IMG/VR virus record: IMGVR_UViG_3300043313_000864
Span: 1 to 20,825 of that record
Length of the DNA stretch: 20,825 nt
Reading direction: 5' to 3' (one strand)
Origin: a virus
This document shows, one piece after another, positions 13,023 through 19,169 of the stretch; the stretch's first letter is position 1, and every line of letters starts with the position of its first letter. Below the pieces are notes generated by a model that ran no database searches, was not told where the DNA came from, and worked only from the letters and a program-made list of their open reading frames with translations. The position numbers were made by a program, and so were the translations under genes.

Positions 13023-13318
13023 GGAGCCGGAATCGTAGGGTCCACCGTCTCCTGGGGCGCCTCCTCATCGGGCTCCTCCACGGAGATGACGTTCTCCTCC
13101 CACACCTCAAACGGCACCTCAGTGCGGCCGAGCCTGCGCAGCGCACACCACCCGATGTATCGCTGGAAGATCAACGTCGCATCGGCCAGCGCGCGCGCTG
13201 TGCCCATCGAATACTTTCGCTCGAACGCAGCCATGTCACGCTGATCAGCCCTGACCAGCTCAGGCTCCTCGGCTCCGTCCTTCCAGATTTCCAGGTCAAC
13301 GACCGTTGGGACTCCCAT
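13019..13318 (-). CDS. Tail assembly chaperone (99 aa)
   Basis: The protein (MGVPTVVDLEIWKDGAEEPE...) has a helical centre (ADQRDMAAFERKYSMGTARALADATLIFQRYIGWCALRRLG) and a long acidic tail (about 74-99, VISVEEPDEEAPQETVDPTIP), typical of first tail-assembly chaperones of actinophages. AGGAG lies about 10 nt before the ATG at 13318. A second chaperone-like frame overlaps its stop in the -1 frame. Its place before the tape measure supports the call. Chaperones of this kind are not found in the mature virion; they hold the tape measure and recruit tail tube subunits. The two overlapping frames are the strongest evidence. Confidence 0.82.
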   Translation of the reverse strand: MGVPTVVDLEIWKDGAEEPELVRADQRDMAAFERKYSMGTARALADATLIFQRYIGWCALRRLGRTEVPFEVWEENVISVEEPDEEAPQETVDPTIPAP

Positions 13319-13324
13319 GTCTCT

Positions 13325-13552
13325 CTACTCCTCTAAAGCGCGGCGGGGTACGGGTGTATTGCTAGATGCCACAGTGTTGGCGCTTGCGGCTAGGAACGCC
13401 TGCACCGCGATGGCCACACTGAGCCACAGCGGCTGGACGCCAATGACGATGTAAGCCACCTGGACGGCGCCCGTGATCGTGCCAGATGCGGCCAGGATCG
13501 CGTAGACCCAGGCGCGCACCTTGACAGGAATCAGCTCCAGGATGGCGGGCAT
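13325..13552 (-). CDS. Small two-helix membrane protein (75 aa), possible holin
   Basis: The 75-residue protein has a short lead (MPAILELIPVKVRAWVY) and two hydrophobic helices, about residues 16-37 (VYAILAASGTITGAVQVAYIVIG) and 40-62 (PLWLSVAIAVQAFLAASANTV), ending in a short basic tail (PVPRRALEE). The form KVRAWVYA, a helix, a short turn with PLW, and a second helix closely resembles small phage holins of actinobacteria. However, it lies between a decoration-like gene and the tail chaperones, far from the lysin, where a second holin-like gene already exists. It may be a holin or antiholin with an odd location, or a structural membrane-associated factor. Confidence 0.68.
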   Translation of the reverse strand: MPAILELIPVKVRAWVYAILAASGTITGAVQVAYIVIGVQPLWLSVAIAVQAFLAASANTVASSNTPVPRRALEE

Positions 13553-13553
13553 G

Positions 13554-13895
13554 TCAGGGAAGCCGCTTCACCATCGAAGTGATGCCAGCGCCCTGGGCGG
13601 ACGTGGTGACTGTGATGATGCCAGCACTGTCAGCGAACTCAGGCAGCACCAGGATCTCGCGATCGCCAGTGGTGGCCGGGACGCTGACGCCAGCGTTGGA
13701 GCCCGAGCTACCGCCCGGAGTCTTGCCGTTGTCCACCACAGTGAACGTCACGGCTGAGCCGGTGGTGTTCTTCGCGTGGAGGATCGCAGGACGGCCGCCC
13801 AACAGGTTCACATCGATGGTGTCCGACGCGGCGGCCACAACCGGCGCGGGTGCGACGCCCGCCTTGCTGATAGTCGTTACTGGTAGTGCTGCCAT
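13554..13895 (-). CDS. Small beta-rich virion protein (113 aa), decoration-like
   Basis: The sequence (MAALPVTTISKAGVAPAP...) has the strand pattern of small phage structural proteins: DTIDVNLLGGRPAILHAKNTTG, SAVTFTVVDNGKTPG, GVSVPATTGDREILVLPEFADS, GIITVTTSAQG. The segment SVPATTGDREI is a frequent motif in phage head-decoration or tail-associated proteins of this type. It directly follows the tail tube candidate. It could be a head decoration protein, a tail tube ornament or a small virion protein; the sequence cannot choose between these. No membrane segment or catalytic motif is present. The ATG has a GAGAGG-like site about 9 nt upstream. Confidence 0.7.
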   Translation of the reverse strand: MAALPVTTISKAGVAPAPVVAAASDTIDVNLLGGRPAILHAKNTTGSAVTFTVVDNGKTPGGSSGSNAGVSVPATTGDREILVLPEFADSAGIITVTTSAQGAGITSMVKRLP

Positions 13896-13939
13896 GGTCC
13901 GGCCTCTCGAATCGTTTCGGAATAATCAGGGCCAGCCGA

Positions 13940-14350
13940 TTAAGGCTGGGTCCCCAGGGTGGGCTCACCGATGATCGGTAGCTCAAGCTGGATCTGGAGG
14001 AACTCGCCCTGCTTTCCACCCGCGGGCGGCGCCACAGCGATGAGCGTTCCGGAGAACTGAGCCAGGCCCGAGCCCTTGCGGGGCGCGAACACGAACGCCA
14101 CCTGAGCGCCGCGGTTAGTCCACAGAAACTTGGCCAGACCAGTGGTCTCCCAATCCTGGAGACCCTCCAGGCTGATCTTGTACAGCGCAGTGTCAACGTC
14201 GGAGACCCCACCGTCAGGCACAAGCGTGCGCTGCTGCTGGATAGGCGTGTCGCCCTCCATGTTGATCTCCCACGCCTGATTGGTGAAGTCCGTTCCGGAC
14301 AACTTGAGCATGGCGTCGCGGAACACTCGGGCTCCTGCGTAAGCGGGCAT
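13940..14350 (-). CDS. Major tail (tube) protein candidate (136 aa)
   Basis: The small protein is beta-rich. It begins with GARVFRDAMLKLSGTDFTNQ and has two strand groups, one at GDTPIQQQRTLVPDGGVSDVDTALYKISLEG and one at AQVAFVFAPRKGSGLAQFSGTLIAVAPPAGGKQGEFLQIQLELPIIGEPTL. The alternation of long strands with ISLEGLQDW and the Gly-rich loop fits siphovirus tail tube subunits, which share a beta-sandwich fold across phages. At 136 residues it is short for a tube protein, but this genome is small throughout. It follows the tail terminator candidate and lies upstream of the chaperones and tape measure, the normal place of the major tail gene. Confidence 0.75.
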   Translation of the reverse strand: MPAYAGARVFRDAMLKLSGTDFTNQAWEINMEGDTPIQQQRTLVPDGGVSDVDTALYKISLEGLQDWETTGLAKFLWTNRGAQVAFVFAPRKGSGLAQFSGTLIAVAPPAGGKQGEFLQIQLELPIIGEPTLGTQP

Positions 14351-14352
14351 GG

Positions 14353-14703
14353 CTAGCTCTCTCTCTTGAGTGTGATTTCAGCGCCATACAGGACGCCAGC
14401 GTTTGGGATTTGGAAGTCAACCGGGAGCGTCGTGACCACATACCCGAGCGGCGCGAGAGCCGCCACCAGCAGCGCCAGGTGTGCGTCCAGGAAGTTCATT
14501 GCATCAGTGGGCGTGCCGCCAGTGATCACATCCACGAGCCAGGTCCGCTCGAATAGTTCGATCGGGCCGGCGGCTACGTCGCCACCCCAGCGCACCCACG
14601 CGTCACCCACGTTGAGCAGCGCGGGTTGATCGTCGTATCCGGTGATGTCCTGGACAGCGTCCACAGCCTGGGCGAGCGCGAGCCTGTCAGCGGCGAGGGT
14701 CAT
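14353..14703 (-). CDS. Tail terminator / head-tail connector candidate (116 aa)
   Basis: The ATG overlaps the previous stop (ATGA). The protein begins with a helix (TLAADRLALAQAVDAVQDITG), then strands (ALLNVGDAWVRWGGD, IELFERTWLVDVITGG), a second helix (TDAMNFLDAHLALLVAALAPLG) and closing strands (YVVTTLPVDFQIPNAGVLYGAEITLKRES). This alpha-beta-alpha-beta order, with a central helix of about 20 residues, is that of small tail terminator or completion proteins, which form a ring between the connector and the tail tube. It lies between the connector-like protein and the tail tube candidate, as expected. The exact family is uncertain. Confidence 0.65.
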   Translation of the reverse strand: MTLAADRLALAQAVDAVQDITGYDDQPALLNVGDAWVRWGGDVAAGPIELFERTWLVDVITGGTPTDAMNFLDAHLALLVAALAPLGYVVTTLPVDFQIPNAGVLYGAEITLKRES

Positions 14704-15707
14704 CCAGTCACCAGCTTTCGATACGGAGCCTCCAGGCGCCGGACCTCAGGATCAAAACGCGGGACAAACGACGGGCCGCCGCTGTCCGACGCCTGCTCGA
14801 TAACCCCGAGCGGGAGGCCACGCTTCGCCATGTTCACCACCACGCGACGGGACAGGGCCTCCACCACGCTGGGCGGACCCAAGCTAGGGCCAGCAGCGGG
14901 AGCCGCCGCGACAGTCGGATCAATCACCAGATCGTTAGAGGCCCAGAGCTTGCCGAACGTGGCCGGGACGTCCGTAGCGCCGTTGGTCTCGAACAGTTCC
15001 CATATCGCATAGTTGGCCGTCTCGCTTGACAGATAGGCGCTAGTGATCGTGGCTTTAGAGCCGTCCGGCCAGGTGATGATGGCTTGCTGATTGACCGGGT
15101 CAAGCGCAATATCCAGCGGCTTGTAGCCACTGCCCCACGTGGAGCTGGAGAAACGGCCGTGTGTCGTGTAGTTGGCGATCGTTGTGGAGCCGCCGGTAGT
15201 GAACCGAATCAGGCTCCAGATCCCGTTCCCGTTGACGGATAGATGGAAGCCCGCATTCGGGAGCACGCCGTTAGACCAGGGCGCAGACGGGATGACGAAC
15301 GCTGCGACGCCCAGCGCATTCAACGGCCAGGCCACCATGGCGCCCATGCGGCGCACGCGGCCGCCCAGGTTGGCCTGGGTGTACCCCGCAGAGTTGGCGC
15401 CAGCGAACGGCGTATGGACGATCACGCCACCGTTGTAGGCCAGTGGAGCGGCGCCGCTCGGCTGAACGAACGCGGTCATGGGCTGGCCGGTGTCAGCGGT
15501 GAAGTTTGCAGCCAGGTTGGCATTCGCCTTGCCCGCCGGATCATGGACCAGCAGCGGGAGCGCCGGGACCATGACCGCGGCGCGTAGGGCTTTCTTCTGG
15601 TTGCCCTGCTCAGTCGCGATGACCTGAGACAGGACCGCGTCAGAGTATCGGCCAGCGGGCACGCCAATAGACGCAAGGTAATCCTTGACGTCCTGTAACG
15701 CTGTCAT
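14700..15707 (-). CDS. Connector-like protein with large beta-rich (lectin-like) insert (335 aa)
   Basis: Residues 1-60 are helical (MTALQDVKDYLASIGVPAGR, YSDAVLSQVIATEQGNQKKA) and resemble the N-terminus of gp6-like head-tail connector proteins. Residues about 288-335 (SRRVVVNMAKRGLPLG, DSGGPSFVPRFDPEVRRLE) match the usual C-terminus of such connectors. Between them, about residues 61-275, is a long beta-rich part that connectors normally lack: LPNAGFHLSVNGNGIWSLIR, HGRFSSSTWGSGYKPLDIAL, AIITWPDGSKATITSAYLSS. It resembles concanavalin-like or LamG-like carbohydrate-binding sandwiches. The protein may therefore sit at the head-tail junction and also display a glycan-binding surface. The insert call is by pattern only. 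Confidence 0.62.
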   Translation of the reverse strand: MTALQDVKDYLASIGVPAGRYSDAVLSQVIATEQGNQKKALRAAVMVPALPLLVHDPAGKANANLAANFTADTGQPMTAFVQPSGAAPLAYNGGVIVHTPFAGANSAGYTQANLGGRVRRMGAMVAWPLNALGVAAFVIPSAPWSNGVLPNAGFHLSVNGNGIWSLIRFTTGGSTTIANYTTHGRFSSSTWGSGYKPLDIALDPVNQQAIITWPDGSKATITSAYLSSETANYAIWELFETNGATDVPATFGKLWASNDLVIDPTVAAAPAAGPSLGPPSVVEALSRRVVVNMAKRGLPLGVIEQASDSGGPSFVPRFDPEVRRLEAPYRKLVTG

Positions 15708-15734
15708 GCCCGCTGGCCTTCCCCTGTGTTGTGG

Positions 15735-16031
15735 CTACTCGCCCGAACGCCAGGCGTCCAGGTCTTCGCGAGTGAGACGCTGCCCCGTGGCCGGGTCAAC
15801 GGTGGAGCCGTACATCTCCAGCTCAGCGACCACAGACGAACTGAGGTAGCCGGGCGCCGGATTCCGGGACCCGCCGCTCTGAGTGTCACCGGGGAACGGG
15901 AACGCCTCGCGGACCTCTGCGCGAGGCAGGAGGAAACCCTCCTGCTCGGGCACTGGTGTGCCTGAGGTGATCTCGGGCTCGGGTGCGGACGCGTCCGCCT
16001 CGCTGGTAACTGTGTCGTTCTTCCGGACCAT
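15735..16031 (-). CDS. Small acidic virion-region protein (98 aa)
   Basis: A near-perfect ribosome site (AGGAGG, 7 nt before the ATG at 16031) supports strong expression. The N-terminal half is acidic and low in order (SEADASAPEPEITSGTPVPEQEG), and the C-terminal half has a probable helix (AELEMYGSTVDPATGQRLTREDLDAWRSGE). There is no membrane segment or enzyme motif. It follows the capsid segment and precedes the connector-like protein, a place where small head-completion or unknown proteins often occur. It does not resemble a scaffolding protein, which would be longer and lie before the capsid. The function is unknown. Confidence 0.7.
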   Translation of the reverse strand: MVRKNDTVTSEADASAPEPEITSGTPVPEQEGFLLPRAEVREAFPFPGDTQSGGSRNPAPGYLSSSVVAELEMYGSTVDPATGQRLTREDLDAWRSGE

Positions 16032-16068
16032 GTCCGTTCCTCCTGGATTGTTGATCTTGAACGCTGAG

Positions 16069-16113
16069 CCTGGCCCGCCGCGAGAGGCCCCCGCCGCAGA
16101 ACGACGGGCCAGG
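16069..16113 (-). terminator. Hairpin just after the capsid segment, possible attenuator
   Basis: CCTGGCCCG (16069-16077) is the exact reverse complement of CGGGCCAGG (16105-16113), with a 27-nt GC-rich loop. It begins 8 nt after the stop of the capsid reading frame, on the minus-strand transcript. There is no T-run, so full termination is uncertain. It could lower downstream expression or protect the 3' end of capsid mRNA. Expressing capsid above connector genes would fit. Confidence 0.4.
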
Positions 16114-16120
16114 AGTCCGA

Positions 16121-17428
16121 CTATGTGCCCGGGTCGTAGCTAACGCGACGGATGCCGGGGTTGTCGATGACCTCCACGACGCGGTAGCCCCAGACAGCCA
16201 GCTCAACCGAGCGGACCTGCCACTGGAACTCAAGCCGCTGCGGCGCGCTGGCCGCGGCGTAGATCGCGGCCGGGTCAAACAGGTAGCTGTTCGACGATGC
16301 GTTGCTAGGCGCAGCCGCTGAGGTCACCGGGTAGCCCTCCAGGCCAGCGATGGACAGGCGGGCGAACCGCGGCGACACCGTGCCATTGGCATTGACCGGG
16401 CCGAACATCGGGTAGAGCTTCCGGCCGCTGGTGTCAGTCGCGCGAGCGAACAGACGGTAGAGGTCCTGCTGAAGCGCCAGCGAGGTATAGGAGTTACCGG
16501 TTGCCACGTACTGAAGATCAGCGATCGCGGCCTCGAACGCGGCGGCAACCGGGTAGTCCTGGGCCTGGGTGTAGGTGGCCGGCCAGGTGCCCGCGTTCGT
16601 CGGCAGGGTGATGGTCGCACCCGGAGACTCCGCCTCAAGCTCCGTCCACGCGATGGCCTCTAGAGCCTTGTTGTACTCATAGACCATCTTCTGCCAGATG
16701 AGCGCCGACGCCATAGGACCGCCCTGGTCCCACAGCTCACGAGAGATGCGGACCTTGCCGGACACAGCACCCGGGGTGATCGTCTCGCTGGTCGCCGTGA
16801 ACTGACCCTCAGCGGGCTCAACATCCTCGGTGTGAGCCGCGACCAGGGACGAATGGGCGGACCACTTCGGAACGACCATCGGCGTGATTTCTTCCAGGGT
16901 CTCCTTGCGGATCGCCTCCCACAGCGGGAACACGAACTCACGCTGAGTGACGTAGAGGTCAGGGCGCTGGACGTTCGGATTCAACGCGGCGACGTTGGCC
17001 ACAGGGATGACCGCGAAGCCCTCGCCGGCGCCCGCATCGGTACGTACTGGACCGTCCGGCGCGGAGGTGATGGGAGCGGTAAAAATATGCTCCTGGATGA
17101 ACGACATGGCGCGCTGAGTAGCGGCTGCGTCGTGCTGAGAAGCGGCGCGGAGGTCAGACGCGAAGTCGTGAGTACCGGCCATCAGCACACCACGATCGAA
17201 GCGGTACGGCTCCGGCTCATTGACCTCAAGAGTGACGCCCGGTGCGCCAGTAGCGCCCTCAGCCGGGTTAATCACCTCAGGGCCCTGAGCACCAGCAGGC
17301 GCGGCCGGGTTGGCGGCCAGGTAAGCCTGGAACGCCTGGGCGAACTGCCCCATGTCGAACTGAGGCGCGGGCGTGCAGGCTGCCTGCCCAGCGGTGTGAA
17401 CGTGTCCGCAGACAGCGCACGGTTCCAT
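16121..17428 (-). CDS. Major capsid protein, probable internal translation product
   Basis: This frame is the last part of the giant portal-protease-capsid gene, but it has its own ATG at 17428 with AAGGAG 5 nt upstream, one of the best ribosome sites in the window. The product would be 435 residues. It starts MEPCAVCGHVHTAGQAACTP, a Cys/His cluster resembling a small zinc site, then an Ala/Pro/Gly-rich region (about 22-65) that may serve as the delta or scaffold-like part. The HK97-type capsid fold follows, for instance DLYVTQREFVFPLWEAI, VSGKVRISRELWDQGGP, EYNKALEAIAWTELE, and the end RSVELAVWGYRVVEVIDNPG. Separate initiation would give the many capsid copies a shell needs. This entry is nested within the long fusion. 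Confidence 0.65.
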   Translation of the reverse strand: MEPCAVCGHVHTAGQAACTPAPQFDMGQFAQAFQAYLAANPAAPAGAQGPEVINPAEGATGAPGVTLEVNEPEPYRFDRGVLMAGTHDFASDLRAASQHDAAATQRAMSFIQEHIFTAPITSAPDGPVRTDAGAGEGFAVIPVANVAALNPNVQRPDLYVTQREFVFPLWEAIRKETLEEITPMVVPKWSAHSSLVAAHTEDVEPAEGQFTATSETITPGAVSGKVRISRELWDQGGPMASALIWQKMVYEYNKALEAIAWTELEAESPGATITLPTNAGTWPATYTQAQDYPVAAAFEAAIADLQYVATGNSYTSLALQQDLYRLFARATDTSGRKLYPMFGPVNANGTVSPRFARLSIAGLEGYPVTSAAAPSNASSNSYLFDPAAIYAAASAPQRLEFQWQVRSVELAVWGYRVVEVIDNPGIRRVSYDPGT

Positions 17429-19129
17429 GATTTCTCCTTGGTTGTCAGCCTCAGCCACGACGGCAGAGACACGAGCGGAATCGAAAGCTGGCGACGGGGT
17501 CAGGGAGACCTCGGCCAGGATGTTGCCTTGCCCGGAGTGCCAGACCCCGGAACGTTCCGAGAATTGGGCATCGTCCAGGAGACCGATAGACAAGCCGTCA
17601 TAGACGCCATCCTCAGCCAGCACCAGGGCGCGGTCACCCTCTGGAGTGCGGGCGATCTTGAACGTCACCCTGAGACCGTCGGGCCCATCCTCAAACGTCA
17701 CGCCGCGGCCCACGGCCTGCGAGCGGTCATGCTGGATCAGGAGCTTCACGCGGCTGGGCTCGGCCCAGGTGAGCGACCCCTGAGAGAACTGGTACGTGCG
17801 GCCGTTGCGGCGGGCGGTCACACCGTACGGGACGGCCAGGCCCGTGATGGTCCGGGCCGCTTGGTCAACCGCAAATATGTTGCGCGATTCTGGCGTTTCA
17901 AAGCCAATAAGCAGTGAGCCGGCGTCAAAGTTGTTGCGCGAGCTCGGGGCCTCAGCCGCAACATCATTGCTTGACTCTTGATCTTGACCAGCAGGGAGCG
18001 CCGGGCGCGGCATCGCGAACATCGGCCGCGGCAGGCCCTCGCGCTCGGCCACAGCGTTGCGGTCATAGATACCCATTGCGATCCCCAATTGATAGACCTT
18101 GAAGCGGCTTAGATCGTCCGCCCTCAGGAAGCCGTTGAAGTCCGCGAGGATGCGATAGCCGCGCGGCGTGACATCGGGCATGCTGAGCCGCTCCTGGATC
18201 GCGGACACGTACATGCCGATTGATTCATTGATCTTGGAAATGCGCCGGTCCTGGCTGTTCTGGTAGGTCCGGCTAGTGGTGCTGACGCCCAGGTCCTCAG
18301 GGTCGATACCCAGCACACGCCCGATTTCCACCACGGCGGCCGAGCGGGCAGCGTCAAGCTGGAGTTTCTCCGGGTCCCACTGGAGCGTCTTGTAGTCCAG
18401 GGCACCCGGGACATAGGCGTCCGCGCGGGTCTGGCGGGCCTTAGTCCAATCGTCCAGGAACTCAGGAATGTCAGCCTCATCCGGGTCCGCTTCAGGCATG
18501 GGCGTGAAATAACCCTGTGGGAGCGGGCTGTCCGCGTAGCGATCGGCGGCCGCGGAGAGCTTCAGATAGGTGCGGATCGCGCGGGCGCCAGCGTCCAAGA
18601 TGCCATCGGTGGGCGAGTCGAACTGGATGTAATCCCTGGGCGGGACCTTGACCTCATTCCCGTTGGGCATATTCACGTGCAGGTAGCCCTCAGCGTCCAC
18701 CTGAGAGCCCGGGTCAACGCGCCACACATAGGCCGGGTAATTCCTGTAATCCCGCTCGCGGGTCCACCAGTAGGCGATCCCCTCGAACAGGAGATCCTCC
18801 ACCAGGCGCGTCATGGTGATGGATCGGGCGCGGTTCCGCTCGGGCTGGGTGAGCAGCGAGCTAACGTGCTCCACGTTCTCCGTATCCACGAGGCGGAAGG
18901 GAATCCCGCCCACCTCGCCAGCTATCAGGTCACGGCCGCGTTTGACAGCCGGGACCTGGATAGCCTCACGGCGCGGCACTTTTGGAGCCGGGCCCGTGGT
19001 CGTTTGGTAGGACTCCAGGCCAAATACCTGAGCAGGGATCGAGCCCGCGTCGATCTCAAACCGGGGGGCGGTCGGAGAGTCGGGACGTTCGAAGCCGAGC
19101 CACTCAGCTAACCGCCACCAGAACGACAC
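16121..19129 (-). CDS. Portal-protease-major capsid fusion polyprotein
   Basis: I start at GTG 19129 (VSFWWRLAEWLGFE), giving 1002 residues; a TTG 60 nt upstream inside the terminase gene would add 20. Residues below follow the GTG start. About 1-385 is an HK97-type portal (VKRGRDLIAGEVGGIPFRLV near 62-81, VVEIGRVLGIDPEDLG near 266-281, YQNSQDRRISKINE near 289-302). About 400-565 is a prohead protease of the HK97/S78 type: LIQHDRSQAVGRG (His467), GLSIG (Ser514) and EVSLTPSPAF (Glu540). About 568-1002 is the major capsid part. No stop or frame change interrupts these parts in the sequence given. A strong internal start precedes the capsid. The protease presumably cleaves the polyprotein during maturation. 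Confidence 0.85.
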   Translation of the reverse strand: MSFWWRLAEWLGFERPDSPTAPRFEIDAGSIPAQVFGLESYQTTTGPAPKVPRREAIQVPAVKRGRDLIAGEVGGIPFRLVDTENVEHVSSLLTQPERNRARSITMTRLVEDLLFEGIAYWWTRERDYRNYPAYVWRVDPGSQVDAEGYLHVNMPNGNEVKVPPRDYIQFDSPTDGILDAGARAIRTYLKLSAAADRYADSPLPQGYFTPMPEADPDEADIPEFLDDWTKARQTRADAYVPGALDYKTLQWDPEKLQLDAARSAAVVEIGRVLGIDPEDLGVSTTSRTYQNSQDRRISKINESIGMYVSAIQERLSMPDVTPRGYRILADFNGFLRADDLSRFKVYQLGIAMGIYDRNAVAEREGLPRPMFAMPRPALPAGQDQESSNDVAAEAPSSRNNFDAGSLLIGFETPESRNIFAVDQAARTITGLAVPYGVTARRNGRTYQFSQGSLTWAEPSRVKLLIQHDRSQAVGRGVTFEDGPDGLRVTFKIARTPEGDRALVLAEDGVYDGLSIGLLDDAQFSERSGVWHSGQGNILAEVSLTPSPAFDSARVSAVVAEADNQGEIMEPCAVCGHVHTAGQAACTPAPQFDMGQFAQAFQAYLAANPAAPAGAQGPEVINPAEGATGAPGVTLEVNEPEPYRFDRGVLMAGTHDFASDLRAASQHDAAATQRAMSFIQEHIFTAPITSAPDGPVRTDAGAGEGFAVIPVANVAALNPNVQRPDLYVTQREFVFPLWEAIRKETLEEITPMVVPKWSAHSSLVAAHTEDVEPAEGQFTATSETITPGAVSGKVRISRELWDQGGPMASALIWQKMVYEYNKALEAIAWTELEAESPGATITLPTNAGTWPATYTQAQDYPVAAAFEAAIADLQYVATGNSYTSLALQQDLYRLFARATDTSGRKLYPMFGPVNANGTVSPRFARLSIAGLEGYPVTSAAAPSNASSNSYLFDPAAIYAAASAPQRLEFQWQVRSVELAVWGYRVVEVIDNPGIRRVSYDPGT
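17426..17439 (-). promoter_or_regulatory. Strong internal ribosome binding site and start for the capsid
   Basis: On the minus strand AAGGAG (17439-17434) lies 5 nt before ATG (17428-17426), within the fusion gene at the border of the protease and capsid segments. Six consecutive bases match the 16S anti-Shine-Dalgarno and the spacing is near ideal. No comparable site is seen at the portal-protease border. It decides the nested capsid start and suggests that the capsid is made in excess of the fusion. Confidence 0.7.
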
Positions 19130-19169
19130 GCGCCAAACAGTAGCGTGCTCCCCCCACAATGATGTTGCG

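Noticed and set aside
13023-13064. Slippery sequence for -1 frameshifting between the chaperone frames
   Set aside because: GCGCCCCAG and GACCCTA were examined; neither lets both tRNAs re-pair properly in the -1 frame.
16832-17917. Long plus-strand frame opposite the protease and capsid parts of the fusion
   Set aside because: It is exactly antisense to a gene with clear domain motifs, has no ribosome site of note, and its sequence is the Arg/Gly/His-rich type that arises opposite GC-rich genes.
16121-19129. Intein or mobile insertion as the cause of the long capsid-region frame
   Set aside because: No intein splicing motifs (N-terminal Cys/Ser block or HN at the C-terminal end) were seen. 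All of the sequence is explained by portal, protease and capsid segments.
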